Part shown: positions 44,679-54,119 of the stretch, piece by piece
Numbering within the stretch: the stretch's first letter is position 1
How the letters are laid out: every line of letters starts with the position of its first letter
Assembly: GCF_022557175.1 (NCBI RefSeq)
Contig: NZ_CP092915.1
Location: 5,394,001 to 5,458,000 of the forward strand
Reading direction: 5' to 3'
From: Mycolicibacterium sp. YH-1
GTDB lineage: Bacteria; Actinomycetota; Actinomycetes; Mycobacteriales; Mycobacteriaceae
DNA length: 64,000 nucleotides
The notes under the pieces: model-generated
What the model was told of the DNA's origin: nothing
Databases searched by the model: none
Seen by the model: only the letters and a program-made list of their open reading frames with translations
Program-made: the position numbers and the translations under genes

Positions 44679-45603
44679 GCACCGCCAGCAGCGTGTCACG
44701 CATCTGGCGCAGGCCCGGTTCCTCGATCGGGAAGTGACCACACTTCTCCAACATCACCGCGGCGGTGGGCGCGGAAATGCGTTGCAGGAATTTGACACTC
44801 AACTCCGGCGGCGTCCACAGGTCGGCGGCGGGGGCGACCAGGGTCACGGGCGCGGCCGCGTAGGCCTCGGGTCGGGTGTGCGGGTAGTTCATCCAGCTGG
44901 ACAGGAATCCCAGCGGCACGCTGACGCCGCCACCGCGCGGGTCGAATGCGCACAGCCGTGACAGCTGTGGGTCGCTACTCATATGGGACATGTCGGCGAG
45001 CCAGCGGATGGGCAGGCGCACCCGGCCCGCGACGGGGTCGAACGCGCGCAGAAGCGCAGGCGCGGGCCGTCCCATCCAGGCGAACCTGGTGGCGGCGGCG
45101 CGTGCGTCCGGGTCCGCCATGTCCAGCAGGCATGTGGCGATCACGGCGTCGACCATGCGAGTGCGAGCGGCCACCTCATACGCCAGCATGCCGCCCATGC
45201 TCGCGCCGAACAGGATCAACGGCCGCGAGTCCGCCGCCCGTTCCGCTCGGACCAGGTCACACAGCAGATCGACCCAGTCGGCATAGCGCACGGCGGCCGG
45301 GTCGGACACCTTGGTATCGCCGTAGAGCGGCAGGTCAGGAGCCAGTACCTCGACACCCTCGCCGACGGCCGCGGCCGCAGCGGGCCACAGTGCACCCGAG
45401 TACCCGCCGCCACCGTGGATCACCATGGCGCGCACTGCCGCCGCGGGTACGGCGGCCCCCGCGATGTGCACCGAGATATCGCGCCACGACCACCACGTGC
45501 TGGTCGGCTCCGCCATGTCGGAGGTGTACTCGGCGGGCAGGAACTCGGCGTAGTAGTGGTGATCCATGACATTCATCGTGGGATGCGTTAAGGGCGTTGA
45601 CAA
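44650..45603 (-). CDS. Alpha/beta-hydrolase
   Basis: A 317-residue hydrolase. The nucleophile is in LILFGASMGGMLAYEVA, the oxyanion segment in MVIHGGGGYSGALW and the histidine in EKCGHFPIEEPGL. The start could be TTG 45603, with GGTGGAAA upstream, or the ATGs at 45576 and 45567. It converges on the TetR gene and lies downstream of the GAF regulator (56-base gap), possibly in the same transcript. The substrate is unknown. Confidence 0.72.
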   Translation of the reverse strand: MSTPLTHPTMNVMDHHYYAEFLPAEYTSDMAEPTSTWWSWRDISVHIAGAAVPAAAVRAMVIHGGGGYSGALWPAAAAAVGEGVEVLAPDLPLYGDTKVSDPAAVRYADWVDLLCDLVRAERAADSRPLILFGASMGGMLAYEVAARTRMVDAVIATCLLDMADPDARAAATRFAWMGRPAPALLRAFDPVAGRVRLPIRWLADMSHMSSDPQLSRLCAFDPRGGGVSVPLGFLSSWMNYPHTRPEAYAAAPVTLVAPAADLWTPPELSVKFLQRISAPTAAVMLEKCGHFPIEEPGLRQMRDTLLAVLTEVAQRAS

Positions 45604-45659
45604 CTCGCATTTCCACCGCGTCTGAGCTGCGACGACGCCGGCCTACTCAGTTTCTGGGG

Positions 45660-46946
45660 TCAGCCGATGTCGAGATCGAGGCCGGCGAGGTGTCCACTCG
45701 CGGTGGCGCGCTGCACCGACCCCGCGGGCACGCCGTCGTGCAGGATGCGCCAGCCGTCGCGGTCGTCGCGTCCCTCGGGCAGTTCGAGCCAACGGTTCAG
45801 CAGCGCGATATCCCCGGTGCCAAGCACCGCTGCGCGCACGCTCGTGGACAGTTCGGCACGCAGGCGGCCGATCGCCGGCGACACCGACTGCGGTAGCAGC
45901 TCCCCGCGGTACTGCGATACCGCGGCCGCGACATCGCCGCGCCGCAGGGCCTCGAACACGTCGCCCAGATCGCTGTCGACGGGCTCGAGCAGCCGGTAGG
46001 GCCGGGAGCCGACGTACTGGGTTCCGATGACGCGACGCAGCCGCGACATCTCGGCGCGAATCGTCACAGCGTCGAGGTCGTTGTCGTCCAACAACATTGC
46101 GAGATGATCAGCGCTCAGACCCTCCTGGTGGCGGGTGAGCAGAACCAGGATGTCGGCGTGCCTGCCGGTGAGCGTGCAGGCGTCCAGACCACCCTCGGAC
46201 GTCCACCGGGGGCGTCCTGCGCCAAGGACCGACAGGCGGGCGCGGTGCACCGCGGCATCGGCGGATCGGGTGAGCGCCAGCAGCGCGAGGTGGTTCTCGA
46301 TGGCAACGGCGGTGGCCCGGACCAGGGCGAGGGTCTGCGGTGAGGCGACCTGCGGGCCGCCGGTGAGATCGATGGCCCCGAGCACCAGGCCAGTGGCGGG
46401 ATCGTGGACGGGCACCGCGGTGCAGTTCCACGGCTGCACGATGCGGGAGAAGTGCTCGCTGCCCCGGATCTGCAGTTCGCGGTCCAGCGCCACCGCCGTG
46501 CCGGGTGCGTTGGTACCGGCACGTCGCTCGCTCCAGTCCGCACCGGGGACGAAGTTCATGGTCTCGGCCCTGCGCCGGGCGACCGGGTCGCCCTCGACCC
46601 ACAGCAGGGTGCCGTCGGCGGCCATCACCGCGACCACCACACCCGCATCGGATGCGTCCTCGACCAGAAGCCGGCGGATGACAGGTAGCGCGGCGGTCAG
46701 CGGATGGCTGGCGCGCAGTTCGTCGAGGGTACGGGCAGCCCAGGAAAGCTCGGCACCGCTGTGGTCGGGGTCAACACCGATGGCGAGGCTGCGCTGCCAG
46801 CTTTCGGCGACCACCTTGCGTAGTGGCGAGGAGTCCAGATAGCTCGCGTCGACCTCACCGGCGACAAAGAGTTCGTGCATCGCGCGCACGGCCGATCCGG
46901 GCGGCTGGTCCATGGCCCCGCCGCCCGTGGTCCTCGAGGCACTCAC
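45660..46946 (-). CDS. GAF-domain transcriptional regulator with winged HTH
   Basis: A 428-residue protein. The N-terminal part resembles AcoR-type sensors (VVAESWQRSLAIGVDPDHSG, then VVVAVMAADGTLLWVEGDPV), with a GAF domain around residues 80-240 (GTNAPGTAVALDRELQIRGS; CTAVPVHDPATGLVLGAIDL). The C-terminal part (LTGRHADILVLLTRHQEGLS; TIRAEMSRLRRVIG) looks like a winged helix-turn-helix. No sigma-54 ATPase domain is present. Similar genes often neighbour aldehyde dehydrogenase genes, so it is the best candidate activator of this catabolic block. The start may be 46946 or the ATG at 46913. Confidence 0.75.
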   Translation of the reverse strand: MSASRTTGGGAMDQPPGSAVRAMHELFVAGEVDASYLDSSPLRKVVAESWQRSLAIGVDPDHSGAELSWAARTLDELRASHPLTAALPVIRRLLVEDASDAGVVVAVMAADGTLLWVEGDPVARRRAETMNFVPGADWSERRAGTNAPGTAVALDRELQIRGSEHFSRIVQPWNCTAVPVHDPATGLVLGAIDLTGGPQVASPQTLALVRATAVAIENHLALLALTRSADAAVHRARLSVLGAGRPRWTSEGGLDACTLTGRHADILVLLTRHQEGLSADHLAMLLDDNDLDAVTIRAEMSRLRRVIGTQYVGSRPYRLLEPVDSDLGDVFEALRRGDVAAAVSQYRGELLPQSVSPAIGRLRAELSTSVRAAVLGTGDIALLNRWLELPEGRDDRDGWRILHDGVPAGSVQRATASGHLAGLDLDIG

Positions 46947-47040
46947 CGGCGATCACACTCCTCGTGCGGGCCCTGTTTCCGCTGGCCACGTCACCGAAAC
47001 CACCCTATCCCAACCGGCAGGGCGAGCGGTGAGACTGGGC

Positions 47041-47069
47041 GGCCCCGCAGGCTCTCCTCCTGCGGGGCC
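47041..47069 (-). terminator. Terminator of esxT
   Basis: GGCCCCGCAGG and CCTGCGGGGCC form a perfect 11-pair stem with a 7-base loop, starting 26 bases after the esxT stop. No U-run follows. Confidence 0.7.
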
Positions 47070-47095
47070 ACCCAGGGGTCTCGGCGGCTGCGGGG

Positions 47096-47392
47096 TCACA
47101 TCCCCCAGGCCGTGGCCGCTCGCCGGTCGGTGCTGGCGACATCGTCGGCGCCGTCCCGGACGGCGTTGCCCAGCCGGAACAGGATGTCGTTGAGCGCGGC
47201 GGCCGACTGGTCCCACCTGGCCTGCTCGACGCGGTACGCCTCGGCGGCCTCCCGGGTCCAGACCGCCGTCAACGGCGCGATCTGCGCACGCAGGTCGTCC
47301 AGCGCAGCGTTGAACCGGGCCGACGTGGCGTGGATCTGCTGTCGCACGGCGAACTCGATCTCGTTGAAGTCGTATGACAGAACCGGATCCAT
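47096..47392 (-). CDS. esxT: ESAT-6-like protein EsxT
   Basis: A 98-residue WXG100-family protein of the ESX-4 system, secreted as a heterodimer with EsxU. DPVLSYDFNEIEFAVRQQIH, FNAALDDLRAQIAPLTAVW and GNAVRDGADDVASTDRRAA match M. tuberculosis EsxT. The turn reads WTR, not WxG, as in that homologue. It follows esxU by 30 bases and ends the minus-strand ESX-4 operon. Confidence 0.93.
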   Translation of the reverse strand: MDPVLSYDFNEIEFAVRQQIHATSARFNAALDDLRAQIAPLTAVWTREAAEAYRVEQARWDQSAAALNDILFRLGNAVRDGADDVASTDRRAATAWGM

Positions 47393-47422
47393 GAGTGCTC
47401 CATTTCGGTGGGGAATGTCGGG

Positions 47423-47746
47423 CTACAGCGCCGCGGTGGTGGCGCCGATGCGCGCCGCGTGCGCGTCGGCGGCGTCTCGCAACGCGTGTTCGTTGAGGCG
47501 CATGGTCTCGGCGATGCGTGCCAACGCGGTGTGCAACGTGATCGACTCCGCGTCCCACCGCGCAACGACGTCGCGGAACCGCACGGCGGCGACACCACCC
47601 CACACCGAGGGCGGCACGCCGCTCATCTGGCCCATGAATGCGCCCAACATGGCACGCACCTCCTCGTTACGCGCGTCGATCTTGCCCGCGACTGCCGTCA
47701 TCAGCTCGAGGTCGGTGTTGAGTGCACCACCTGCCGGAGTTGTCAT
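47423..47746 (-). CDS. esxU: ESAT-6-like protein EsxU
   Basis: A 107-residue WXG100-family protein, the partner of EsxT. The turn is WGG in [20 protein letters not shown], flanked by two helices ([20 protein letters not shown] and [20 protein letters not shown]). GAAGGGG precedes the ATG at 47746; a longer open frame to 47968 has no support. It lies between the Rv3446c-like gene and esxT. Confidence 0.92.
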   Translation of the reverse strand: MTTPAGGALNTDLELMTAVAGKIDARNEEVRAMLGAFMGQMSGVPPSVWGGVAAVRFRDVVARWDAESITLHTALARIAETMRLNEHALRDAADAHAARIGATTAAL

Positions 47747-47840
47747 CGTGTCCCCTTCTTCGTAGTGAGGTCCTTTGTAATGAGGTCTAGGTATAAGACG
47801 CGGCCGGGGTCCGATCGGTTCCATTGGCCACGAACGATTT

Positions 47841-48998
47841 TCATTCCCACTCATGCGCCGATCGGATCGCGCGCCCGCATTCGGCGTCAGGGGTGGCGCC
47901 ACCAGGGGCACCCTGGCAGCCGATGGCGATGCGGACACCCCCCTCGAGCACCAGCGTCCAGTCGACAACGCGGTCAGATCGCGTCTCGCGATAGGTGATC
48001 GCGGGTTCGTCCTCGACGCGGGCCGCCGGGTCGAAGTCGCCGAAGACGCCGTCTGGTTGCTGCCCCAGCGCGGTTCGCACTACCGCGGCGGCCGCCTCCA
48101 ACGATTGGCCCCTGGGTATCGGGGACTGCGTGACGTGTATCGCCTGGATCGGATCAGTGGGTGAGACCACTTGCACGCGAGCCGATCCCGGACCGACCAC
48201 GACGCGCTCGGTGCTCCAGTCGGCGGGCACCTCGAGGGCCACCCGCCCCTCAACGAGCCAGGTCAGGCCCCCATCACCAGGGGATTCGGCGTCGTACCGC
48301 GCGCCGAGGGCTGACAGCACCGACACCGACATGGCGACGCCTGCGGCGATGACGACACGTGGTTGAAGGCATCGCCGCAACCAGCGCCGTTCACCCGGCG
48401 ACCGACGTTGGTGCTCGAGCACCGCCGCGGCGATGACTGCGGCGTCGTCAGTGACCGTGACGAGAGCACCGCGCCCCCGTAGTTCTCGGGCGATGTCGTC
48501 GAGGTCCGCGACGTCCACCTCCGTCGAAGGATCAATGACCACGCGATCGACATGACGAAGCCGGCTGATCGCGGCGTTCACGACGTCACCACGGTCGCCG
48601 ACCCTCGGCACCAACCTCATCGATGACCCTGGTGGCGAAATCGCTATCAGCTCCGGCGCAATCTCAACGACCGCGTGAACCGCGCTGGCGTGCAACGCAT
48701 CCCCACGACGCACGACACAGACGTCTCGGCACGTCCCCTCGGCGGCCGTGGCGACCCGGCGGATGCGCGTCGCCGTCCACCATGACGGGCAGATGAGAAG
48801 CACCGCGTCGGTGTGCTCGCCCACCGCATGTCGCAGCACCTCCGACCACAGCGCGTTGACGGAGACCACCCGGTCATCGATCAACGCGAGATCGTCGTCG
48901 ACGCAGGCCAACGCCTCGGCGTCGAGGTCGGCCGGTACATCACTCGGACCACGTGTCGTCGCCGGCCCCACCAGCACGACGGCGGGGGCGCTGCTCAC
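47841..48998 (-). CDS. Type VII secretion-associated protein (Rv3446c family)
   Basis: A protein of about 385 residues found only with ESX-4 loci. The N-terminal half is an actin/Hsp70-like fragment ([31 protein letters not shown]). One membrane helix near the middle ([19 protein letters not shown]) leads to an external C-terminal domain ([40 protein letters not shown]). The GTG at 48998 overlaps the eccC4 stop as GTGA; an ATG at 49016 is the alternative. The exact role in secretion is unknown. Confidence 0.83.
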   Translation of the reverse strand: MSSAPAVVLVGPATTRGPSDVPADLDAEALACVDDDLALIDDRVVSVNALWSEVLRHAVGEHTDAVLLICPSWWTATRIRRVATAAEGTCRDVCVVRRGDALHASAVHAVVEIAPELIAISPPGSSMRLVPRVGDRGDVVNAAISRLRHVDRVVIDPSTEVDVADLDDIARELRGRGALVTVTDDAAVIAAAVLEHQRRSPGERRWLRRCLQPRVVIAAGVAMSVSVLSALGARYDAESPGDGGLTWLVEGRVALEVPADWSTERVVVGPGSARVQVVSPTDPIQAIHVTQSPIPRGQSLEAAAAVVRTALGQQPDGVFGDFDPAARVEDEPAITYRETRSDRVVDWTLVLEGGVRIAIGCQGAPGGATPDAECGRAIRSAHEWE

Positions 48999-51900
48999 AG
49001 CGGCGCAGCCGTCCACGCGATCTGGACGAGCTGATCACCGAGCCCGCGGCGGATCAGCGTGCCCCGACCCGGCGGCTGCACCGTCGGGCGCAGCGATCCG
49101 AACAGCGGGCCCTCATCGGCTCGCGCACTCATCATCAACCCCATGCAGCCCAGGTCGCGCAGGCGAGCGAGAACGGGATCGTACATCGCCCGGGCGGCAC
49201 CGCCGGAGCGTCGCGCAACCACCACGTGCAAACCGAGATCACCTGCATGCGGAAGTAAGTCAAGGATGCCGAGCAGGGGGTTGCCATCAGCGGATTCGGC
49301 GATCAGGTCGTAGTCGTCGACGATCACCCAGGCCTCGGGCCCCGTCCACCACGAGCGCTCGCGTAGCTGTCGTTGTGTGACACCTGCGCCAGGCAGACGG
49401 GCGCGCAGCCGGGCGGACAGTTCGGCGACGTGAGGTTGTGCGCCGGCGGCCGACACCGCATAACCCAGCAGGTGGTCGGTCTCGACGACACCGAGCAGGG
49501 TCCGGCGTGGATCGATGATCATCAGCTGTGCTGCCGCCGCGTCGAGGCCTCCGGTGATCGCGCGGCACAGCGTGCGCAACGTCGCGGTCTTCCCGCACTC
49601 GGACTCACCGAGCACGATCAGATGCGGCTGCCGATCGAATTCGATGGCGAGCGGCTGCAAGTCGTCGTCCCCGACGCCGATCGGGATCCGGGTCGACGTC
49701 GCCGCACCGCTACGGGCAGTGACCGTGTCGAGGTCGACGGTGACCGGCAGAAGGTGCACGGGCGGCGCCATCAGGTCGCCGTGGCGCGTGCGCAGTTGAT
49801 GAGCGGCACTGTGCAGCGCGTCATCGAGGTCCATCACCGTCGGCACACCATCGAGCCGCGGTAACGCGATCACCAGTTCGAGGCCCTCACGTGTGACGCC
49901 CCTGCCGGGTGGACGATCGAGGAGCCCCCTGGCCCGTCCGCGGTCCATCTCCGACTCGGCCGGATCGCCGAGTCGCAGCTCGATTCGGGTGGCGATCCGG
50001 TCCTTGAGCGCGGGTCGCAGATCGGCCCACCGCGAGGACGCCACGACGATGTGCACACCGACCGCCAGACCCTGACCGGCAAGCGCGGTGACGGACTCCT
50101 CGAGCCCGTCGAGTTCCGCACGCGCGGTGGCCCACCCATCGATCACGAGGAACACGTGACTGTAGGCGTCCGCGAAACCACGGCGCAGGCGCGACTCGCG
50201 CTGCCACACCATGGATTCGAGTTGGGCGACGATACGTCGGGCCAGGTCCGACTCGAAACGTCCCGCGACGGCCCCGACGTGCGGCAGCGCCCGTGTCGCC
50301 GCCAGCGTGCCACCGCCGAAGTCCAGGCCGTAGATCTGGACGGCCTCCGGCGAGTGTGTCGCGGCCAGGGCCAGAACGAGACTGCGCAGCGCCGTCGACT
50401 TGCCCGCCCGAGGGCCTCCAACCACGGCGACATTGCCGCCCGCTCCAGCGAGGTCCACGATCAGCTGGTCGCTGCGCTGGTCGAACGGTCGGTCCACCAG
50501 GCCGATCGGGACGTTCAGGGGCGCGAGCCGGCCGCCGCGGGCGAGCACCTGGTCCAGGCTTGGCGATGCGGTCAGAGGTGGTGACCACACCTGATGTGCC
50601 GGCGTTCCGGCATCCGACAGCCCGTTCAGAACGACGGCCAAGACGCTGGCACCCGACGCCTCGGCGTGCGGTTTGTGCGCACCGTCGCGTCGCACCCCGA
50701 CCTGCGCCGCCGTGAACAACGTTGGGATGAACGTCGATTCACCGGTGTCGCGGACCTGAGCGCCGACGACGGGCGCGGAGACGTACGAGGAACGGAACCC
50801 GATCAGATCACCGTCGGCGGTCTTGAGCAACGCCATACCCGGCGTGTTCGGCAGGTCGTACCCGTCAGCGGTGCCGAGGACCGCACGGGACTCCGCGGCG
50901 GAGAACGTCTTCAGGCAGATCCGGTAGGACAGGTGGGTCTCGAGCCCGCGGAGCCTTCCCTCGTCGAGACGCTGACTCGCCAGGAGCAGGTGCATGCCCA
51001 GCGAGCGCCCCACGCGTCCGATCGCGACGAACATCTCGGCGAGGTCGGGTTGTCGGGCCAGCAGTTCGGAGAACTCGTCGACGATGATGAGCAACACCGG
51101 CAACGGCGCCAGCGGAGCCCCTGCGGCCCGGGCCTCCTCGTACACGGTGACGTTGGCGAGGTTGCCCGCCGTGCGCAGGATCTCCTGCCGCCGGTTCATC
51201 TCACCGGACAGCGCGTCTCGCATCCGGGAGACCAGATGGGCCTCATCGGCGAGGTTGGTGATCACGGCCGCGACGTGGCGAAGCCTCTCGAAGCCGAGGA
51301 ACGTTGCGCCACCCTTGAAGTCGATGAGGGCGAGGTTCAGCACGTCGGGCGAGTGGGTCGCCACCAGGCCCAACGCCAGGGTGCGGAGTAGCTCCGACTT
51401 TCCGGAACCGGTGGCACCGACGCAGAGTCCGTGCGGTCCCATGCCGCCGTGCGCAGCCTCCTTCAGGTCCAGCTCGACCGGTTCGCCGTCATCGCCGCGC
51501 CCGATCGGCACCCGCAGATGCCGGCCGGCCGTGCGGCCCTGCCAGGTTCGCGCGGGGTCTATTCGGCAGGGATCGCCGATGCCCACCAGGTCCGACCAGC
51601 CAGGCGCATCGTCGGACCGACGGTGCCCACTGCCCGTGCGGGATGCCAGGCGCCGGGCGCAGGTCAGCGCCGCGGACATCGGCATGTCATCGGGCACCGC
51701 GAGTGTGTCGACGCCCGTTCCGTCGAGGAGAACCGCCACCGGGCCACCCGGCCGGGCGCCGACAACGAGCACGCTCACCCTGGTCGCAGGGAGATCAGCG
51801 GGCACCTCGCCGCCATCCACAACGATCACGACGTGCTCGGCAGCCACCGACGGCAGCGCGTCGAGTCGACCGTCATACGTCAACCGGGCCGAACCCGCAT

Positions 51901-52717
51901 CGTCGGACTCGCGTCGATGCTGATGGTGGGGAAGCCATTTCATCCATTCCCAGTGCCGCGCAGCCGCTGCGTCGACCACCGACACCACGCTCACCTCATC
52001 GGGATCGTGGAGCACCGTCAGTTGACACACCATCGCGCGCACCAGCGCCCGCGCCGCGGCGGGCTCGCCCTCGACGGTGACGAAGCGGTGACCACGCAGA
52101 TCGACCGTGACCGGTATCGGGGCGACGCCGGAGCGCGCGTCGACTAGCCGTTGCACTGCGTCAACGGTCACCGGGTCAGCGGACCCGGCCGGTGCCACAT
52201 CGGGTGCGATCAGCGCCGCCGCCGGTCGACACACCCCGAGCCCCACCCGGACGTGACAGAAGTCGCCGTCCCCCGGGCGCCGCTCCCCCATGCGTTCACC
52301 TCCCACCAGCGTCCACAGCGCCGACGGATCGGTATGACTCCACCACGACGAGTGATGTTGGGCGTCGGCGGTTCTGGTCACGGCATCGTCGACGGCAGCC
52401 AGGTAGCAGAGGTAGTCCCTGCGGTCGGAGTTCAGCTCGCCGGTGCGGCGGGTACCGCGCATGCCGTAGACCACGGATCCGAGGACCGACACTGCCATCA
52501 TGACCGGGAACAGCAGCATCATCGGCCCGCGCGATCCGACGCCCGAGGTGAAGTAGAGCGCCGCCATACCGCCCGCGGCGATGAGCATAACCACGGGAAG
52601 CAGCCGCGACATCGGGTCGGCGGGCACCAGCCGCGGCACGTCGGGTGGCCGGTCCACGACGACGTCACCGATGTCGACAGGTGGGGCCGGCAGGCGCGCA
52701 GCATGCGAAAGTTCCAT
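48995..52717 (-). CDS. eccC4: ESX-4 ATPase EccC4
   Basis: The motor of type VII secretion, 1240 residues. Two N-terminal membrane helices (LLPVVMLIAAGGMAALYF and MLLFPVMMAVSVLGSVVYGM) precede three FtsK/SpoIIIE ATPase domains. The Walker A motifs are VGATGSGKSELLRTLAL near 437, VGGPRAGKSTALRSLVL near 772 and LGESECGKTATLRTLCR near 1039. EccC reads signals on WXG100 substrates through the last domain. It is divergent from eccD4 and overlaps the next gene by 4 bases. Confidence 0.95.
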   Translation of the reverse strand: MELSHAARLPAPPVDIGDVVVDRPPDVPRLVPADPMSRLLPVVMLIAAGGMAALYFTSGVGSRGPMMLLFPVMMAVSVLGSVVYGMRGTRRTGELNSDRRDYLCYLAAVDDAVTRTADAQHHSSWWSHTDPSALWTLVGGERMGERRPGDGDFCHVRVGLGVCRPAAALIAPDVAPAGSADPVTVDAVQRLVDARSGVAPIPVTVDLRGHRFVTVEGEPAAARALVRAMVCQLTVLHDPDEVSVVSVVDAAAARHWEWMKWLPHHQHRRESDDAGSARLTYDGRLDALPSVAAEHVVIVVDGGEVPADLPATRVSVLVVGARPGGPVAVLLDGTGVDTLAVPDDMPMSAALTCARRLASRTGSGHRRSDDAPGWSDLVGIGDPCRIDPARTWQGRTAGRHLRVPIGRGDDGEPVELDLKEAAHGGMGPHGLCVGATGSGKSELLRTLALGLVATHSPDVLNLALIDFKGGATFLGFERLRHVAAVITNLADEAHLVSRMRDALSGEMNRRQEILRTAGNLANVTVYEEARAAGAPLAPLPVLLIIVDEFSELLARQPDLAEMFVAIGRVGRSLGMHLLLASQRLDEGRLRGLETHLSYRICLKTFSAAESRAVLGTADGYDLPNTPGMALLKTADGDLIGFRSSYVSAPVVGAQVRDTGESTFIPTLFTAAQVGVRRDGAHKPHAEASGASVLAVVLNGLSDAGTPAHQVWSPPLTASPSLDQVLARGGRLAPLNVPIGLVDRPFDQRSDQLIVDLAGAGGNVAVVGGPRAGKSTALRSLVLALAATHSPEAVQIYGLDFGGGTLAATRALPHVGAVAGRFESDLARRIVAQLESMVWQRESRLRRGFADAYSHVFLVIDGWATARAELDGLEESVTALAGQGLAVGVHIVVASSRWADLRPALKDRIATRIELRLGDPAESEMDRGRARGLLDRPPGRGVTREGLELVIALPRLDGVPTVMDLDDALHSAAHQLRTRHGDLMAPPVHLLPVTVDLDTVTARSGAATSTRIPIGVGDDDLQPLAIEFDRQPHLIVLGESECGKTATLRTLCRAITGGLDAAAAQLMIIDPRRTLLGVVETDHLLGYAVSAAGAQPHVAELSARLRARLPGAGVTQRQLRERSWWTGPEAWVIVDDYDLIAESADGNPLLGILDLLPHAGDLGLHVVVARRSGGAARAMYDPVLARLRDLGCMGLMMSARADEGPLFGSLRPTVQPPGRGTLIRRGLGDQLVQIAWTAAPL

Positions 52718-52832
52718 CGGTGCTTGGACGCGCCAGAGGCCGGCTTGGTTCCATCGAATATTGGCGCACGGGCGCCGGTCCGGACTCGGCTACGGTGACT
52801 GCAGAGGCATCAACGTACCGGGGGGTGAGCCG

Positions 52833-54119
52833 ATGCCGCTGTGCCGGTTGTCCATTCACACGGAGTACGACGACGGGGCGCGAACCGTCGATATCGCGCT
52901 GCCGAGCACCATCAGCGTCCACGCACTGCTCCCCACGGTCGTCGACCTCGCAGGCCCGACCAACCCCGCTGCCGGTGCGCCAACGCGGTGGCACCTGGGC
53001 TGGGTGACAGGGCAGCCCATCGACCTCGCGCTGACGCTCGCCGAGAACGATGTGCGAGACGGCGATGTGCTGGTGCTGTCGCCGCAGACCTCACCACCAC
53101 TCCGACACAGCGACTGGGATCCGTGCGCAACGGTGGCGTCCGCGTCCGACACACGATCGGCGTCACCCGTCGCCGAGATCCTCTGCGGGTGGGCGCTGCT
53201 GACCGGAGCGGTCGCACTGGCCTGGACGGGACTCTCCACCGAGCGGATCGTGCAACTTGTCATCGCCGCCGTGGCGGCGTGCATGGTGATGGCGCTGGCG
53301 GTATCGACACCGCACCGGTCGACGCTGCGCATCGTTGCGGTGGCGATGTGCGCCGTCACCGGTTTCTTGGCCGTTCCATCGGGCCCTGCCGCGGCCAATG
53401 TCTTCCTCGCGGCTGTGGCGGCATGCTCATCGGCGGCGCTGTTGGCAAGGTGGACCGACCTGTGGTCTCCGAGTCTGATTGCCGCAGGCGCATTCTCGAC
53501 CATCGTCGCACTGTCGAGTGCGGTGCCGATGGTCGTTGCCACGCCCCCGGTGGCAATCGGTGCGATCGCGACCCTCGTGTCGCTCGCGTTGCTCGCGGTA
53601 TCGGCCCGGCTCGCCGCCGCACTGGCCGGGCTCACACCGGGAGGGCATATCGCCGATGTGACTGATCGCGGCGCCCGCGGTCACGCCGTGCTGAGCGGGC
53701 TCGTCACGGGAGGTGCCTGCGGCGCAGCCGCGGGTTCGACACTGGTGTTCATCGCTCATCTCCATGACGGTGCAGACCCGCTGCGCCGGGCCGCGTTCAC
53801 CGCCGTCGTGGGTTTGGCGCTCGCGCTGAGGGCGCGCGTCCATGCAGTTCCGACCCGCTGCACGGCCCTGATCGCAGCCGGATTGACATGCGCCACTGTC
53901 GCGTTGGCGATCACCGCGGACGCGTCGACGGTGATCGCGCCGTGGTGTGCGGCGTTCGTCATCGCAGTGGGCCTCGTCGCCGCCGCACGACCCGACCTCG
54001 GCGCGTCGATCGGGCGCGGCCTGGACATCATCGACTACGTCGCGCTCACCGCGATCATCCCGCTGGCGTGCTGGGTCGGCGGTCTGTACGCGGTGGCCCG
54101 CGGATGGCACTCACCGTGA
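52833..54119 (+). CDS. eccD4: ESX-4 membrane channel protein EccD4
   Basis: A 428-residue protein with an N-terminal ubiquitin-like domain (about 1-90; RLSIHTEYDDGARTVDIALP, then DGDVLVLSPQ) and about 11 membrane helices. EccD forms the central pore of type VII systems. GGGGGTGAG lies just before the ATG at 52833; the open frame further upstream runs antisense to eccC4 and is not real. It overlaps mycP4 by 16 bases and is divergent from eccC4 across 115 bases. Confidence 0.92.
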   Translation: MPLCRLSIHTEYDDGARTVDIALPSTISVHALLPTVVDLAGPTNPAAGAPTRWHLGWVTGQPIDLALTLAENDVRDGDVLVLSPQTSPPLRHSDWDPCATVASASDTRSASPVAEILCGWALLTGAVALAWTGLSTERIVQLVIAAVAACMVMALAVSTPHRSTLRIVAVAMCAVTGFLAVPSGPAAANVFLAAVAACSSAALLARWTDLWSPSLIAAGAFSTIVALSSAVPMVVATPPVAIGAIATLVSLALLAVSARLAAALAGLTPGGHIADVTDRGARGHAVLSGLVTGGACGAAAGSTLVFIAHLHDGADPLRRAAFTAVVGLALALRARVHAVPTRCTALIAAGLTCATVALAITADASTVIAPWCAAFVIAVGLVAAARPDLGASIGRGLDIIDYVALTAIIPLACWVGGLYAVARGWHSP

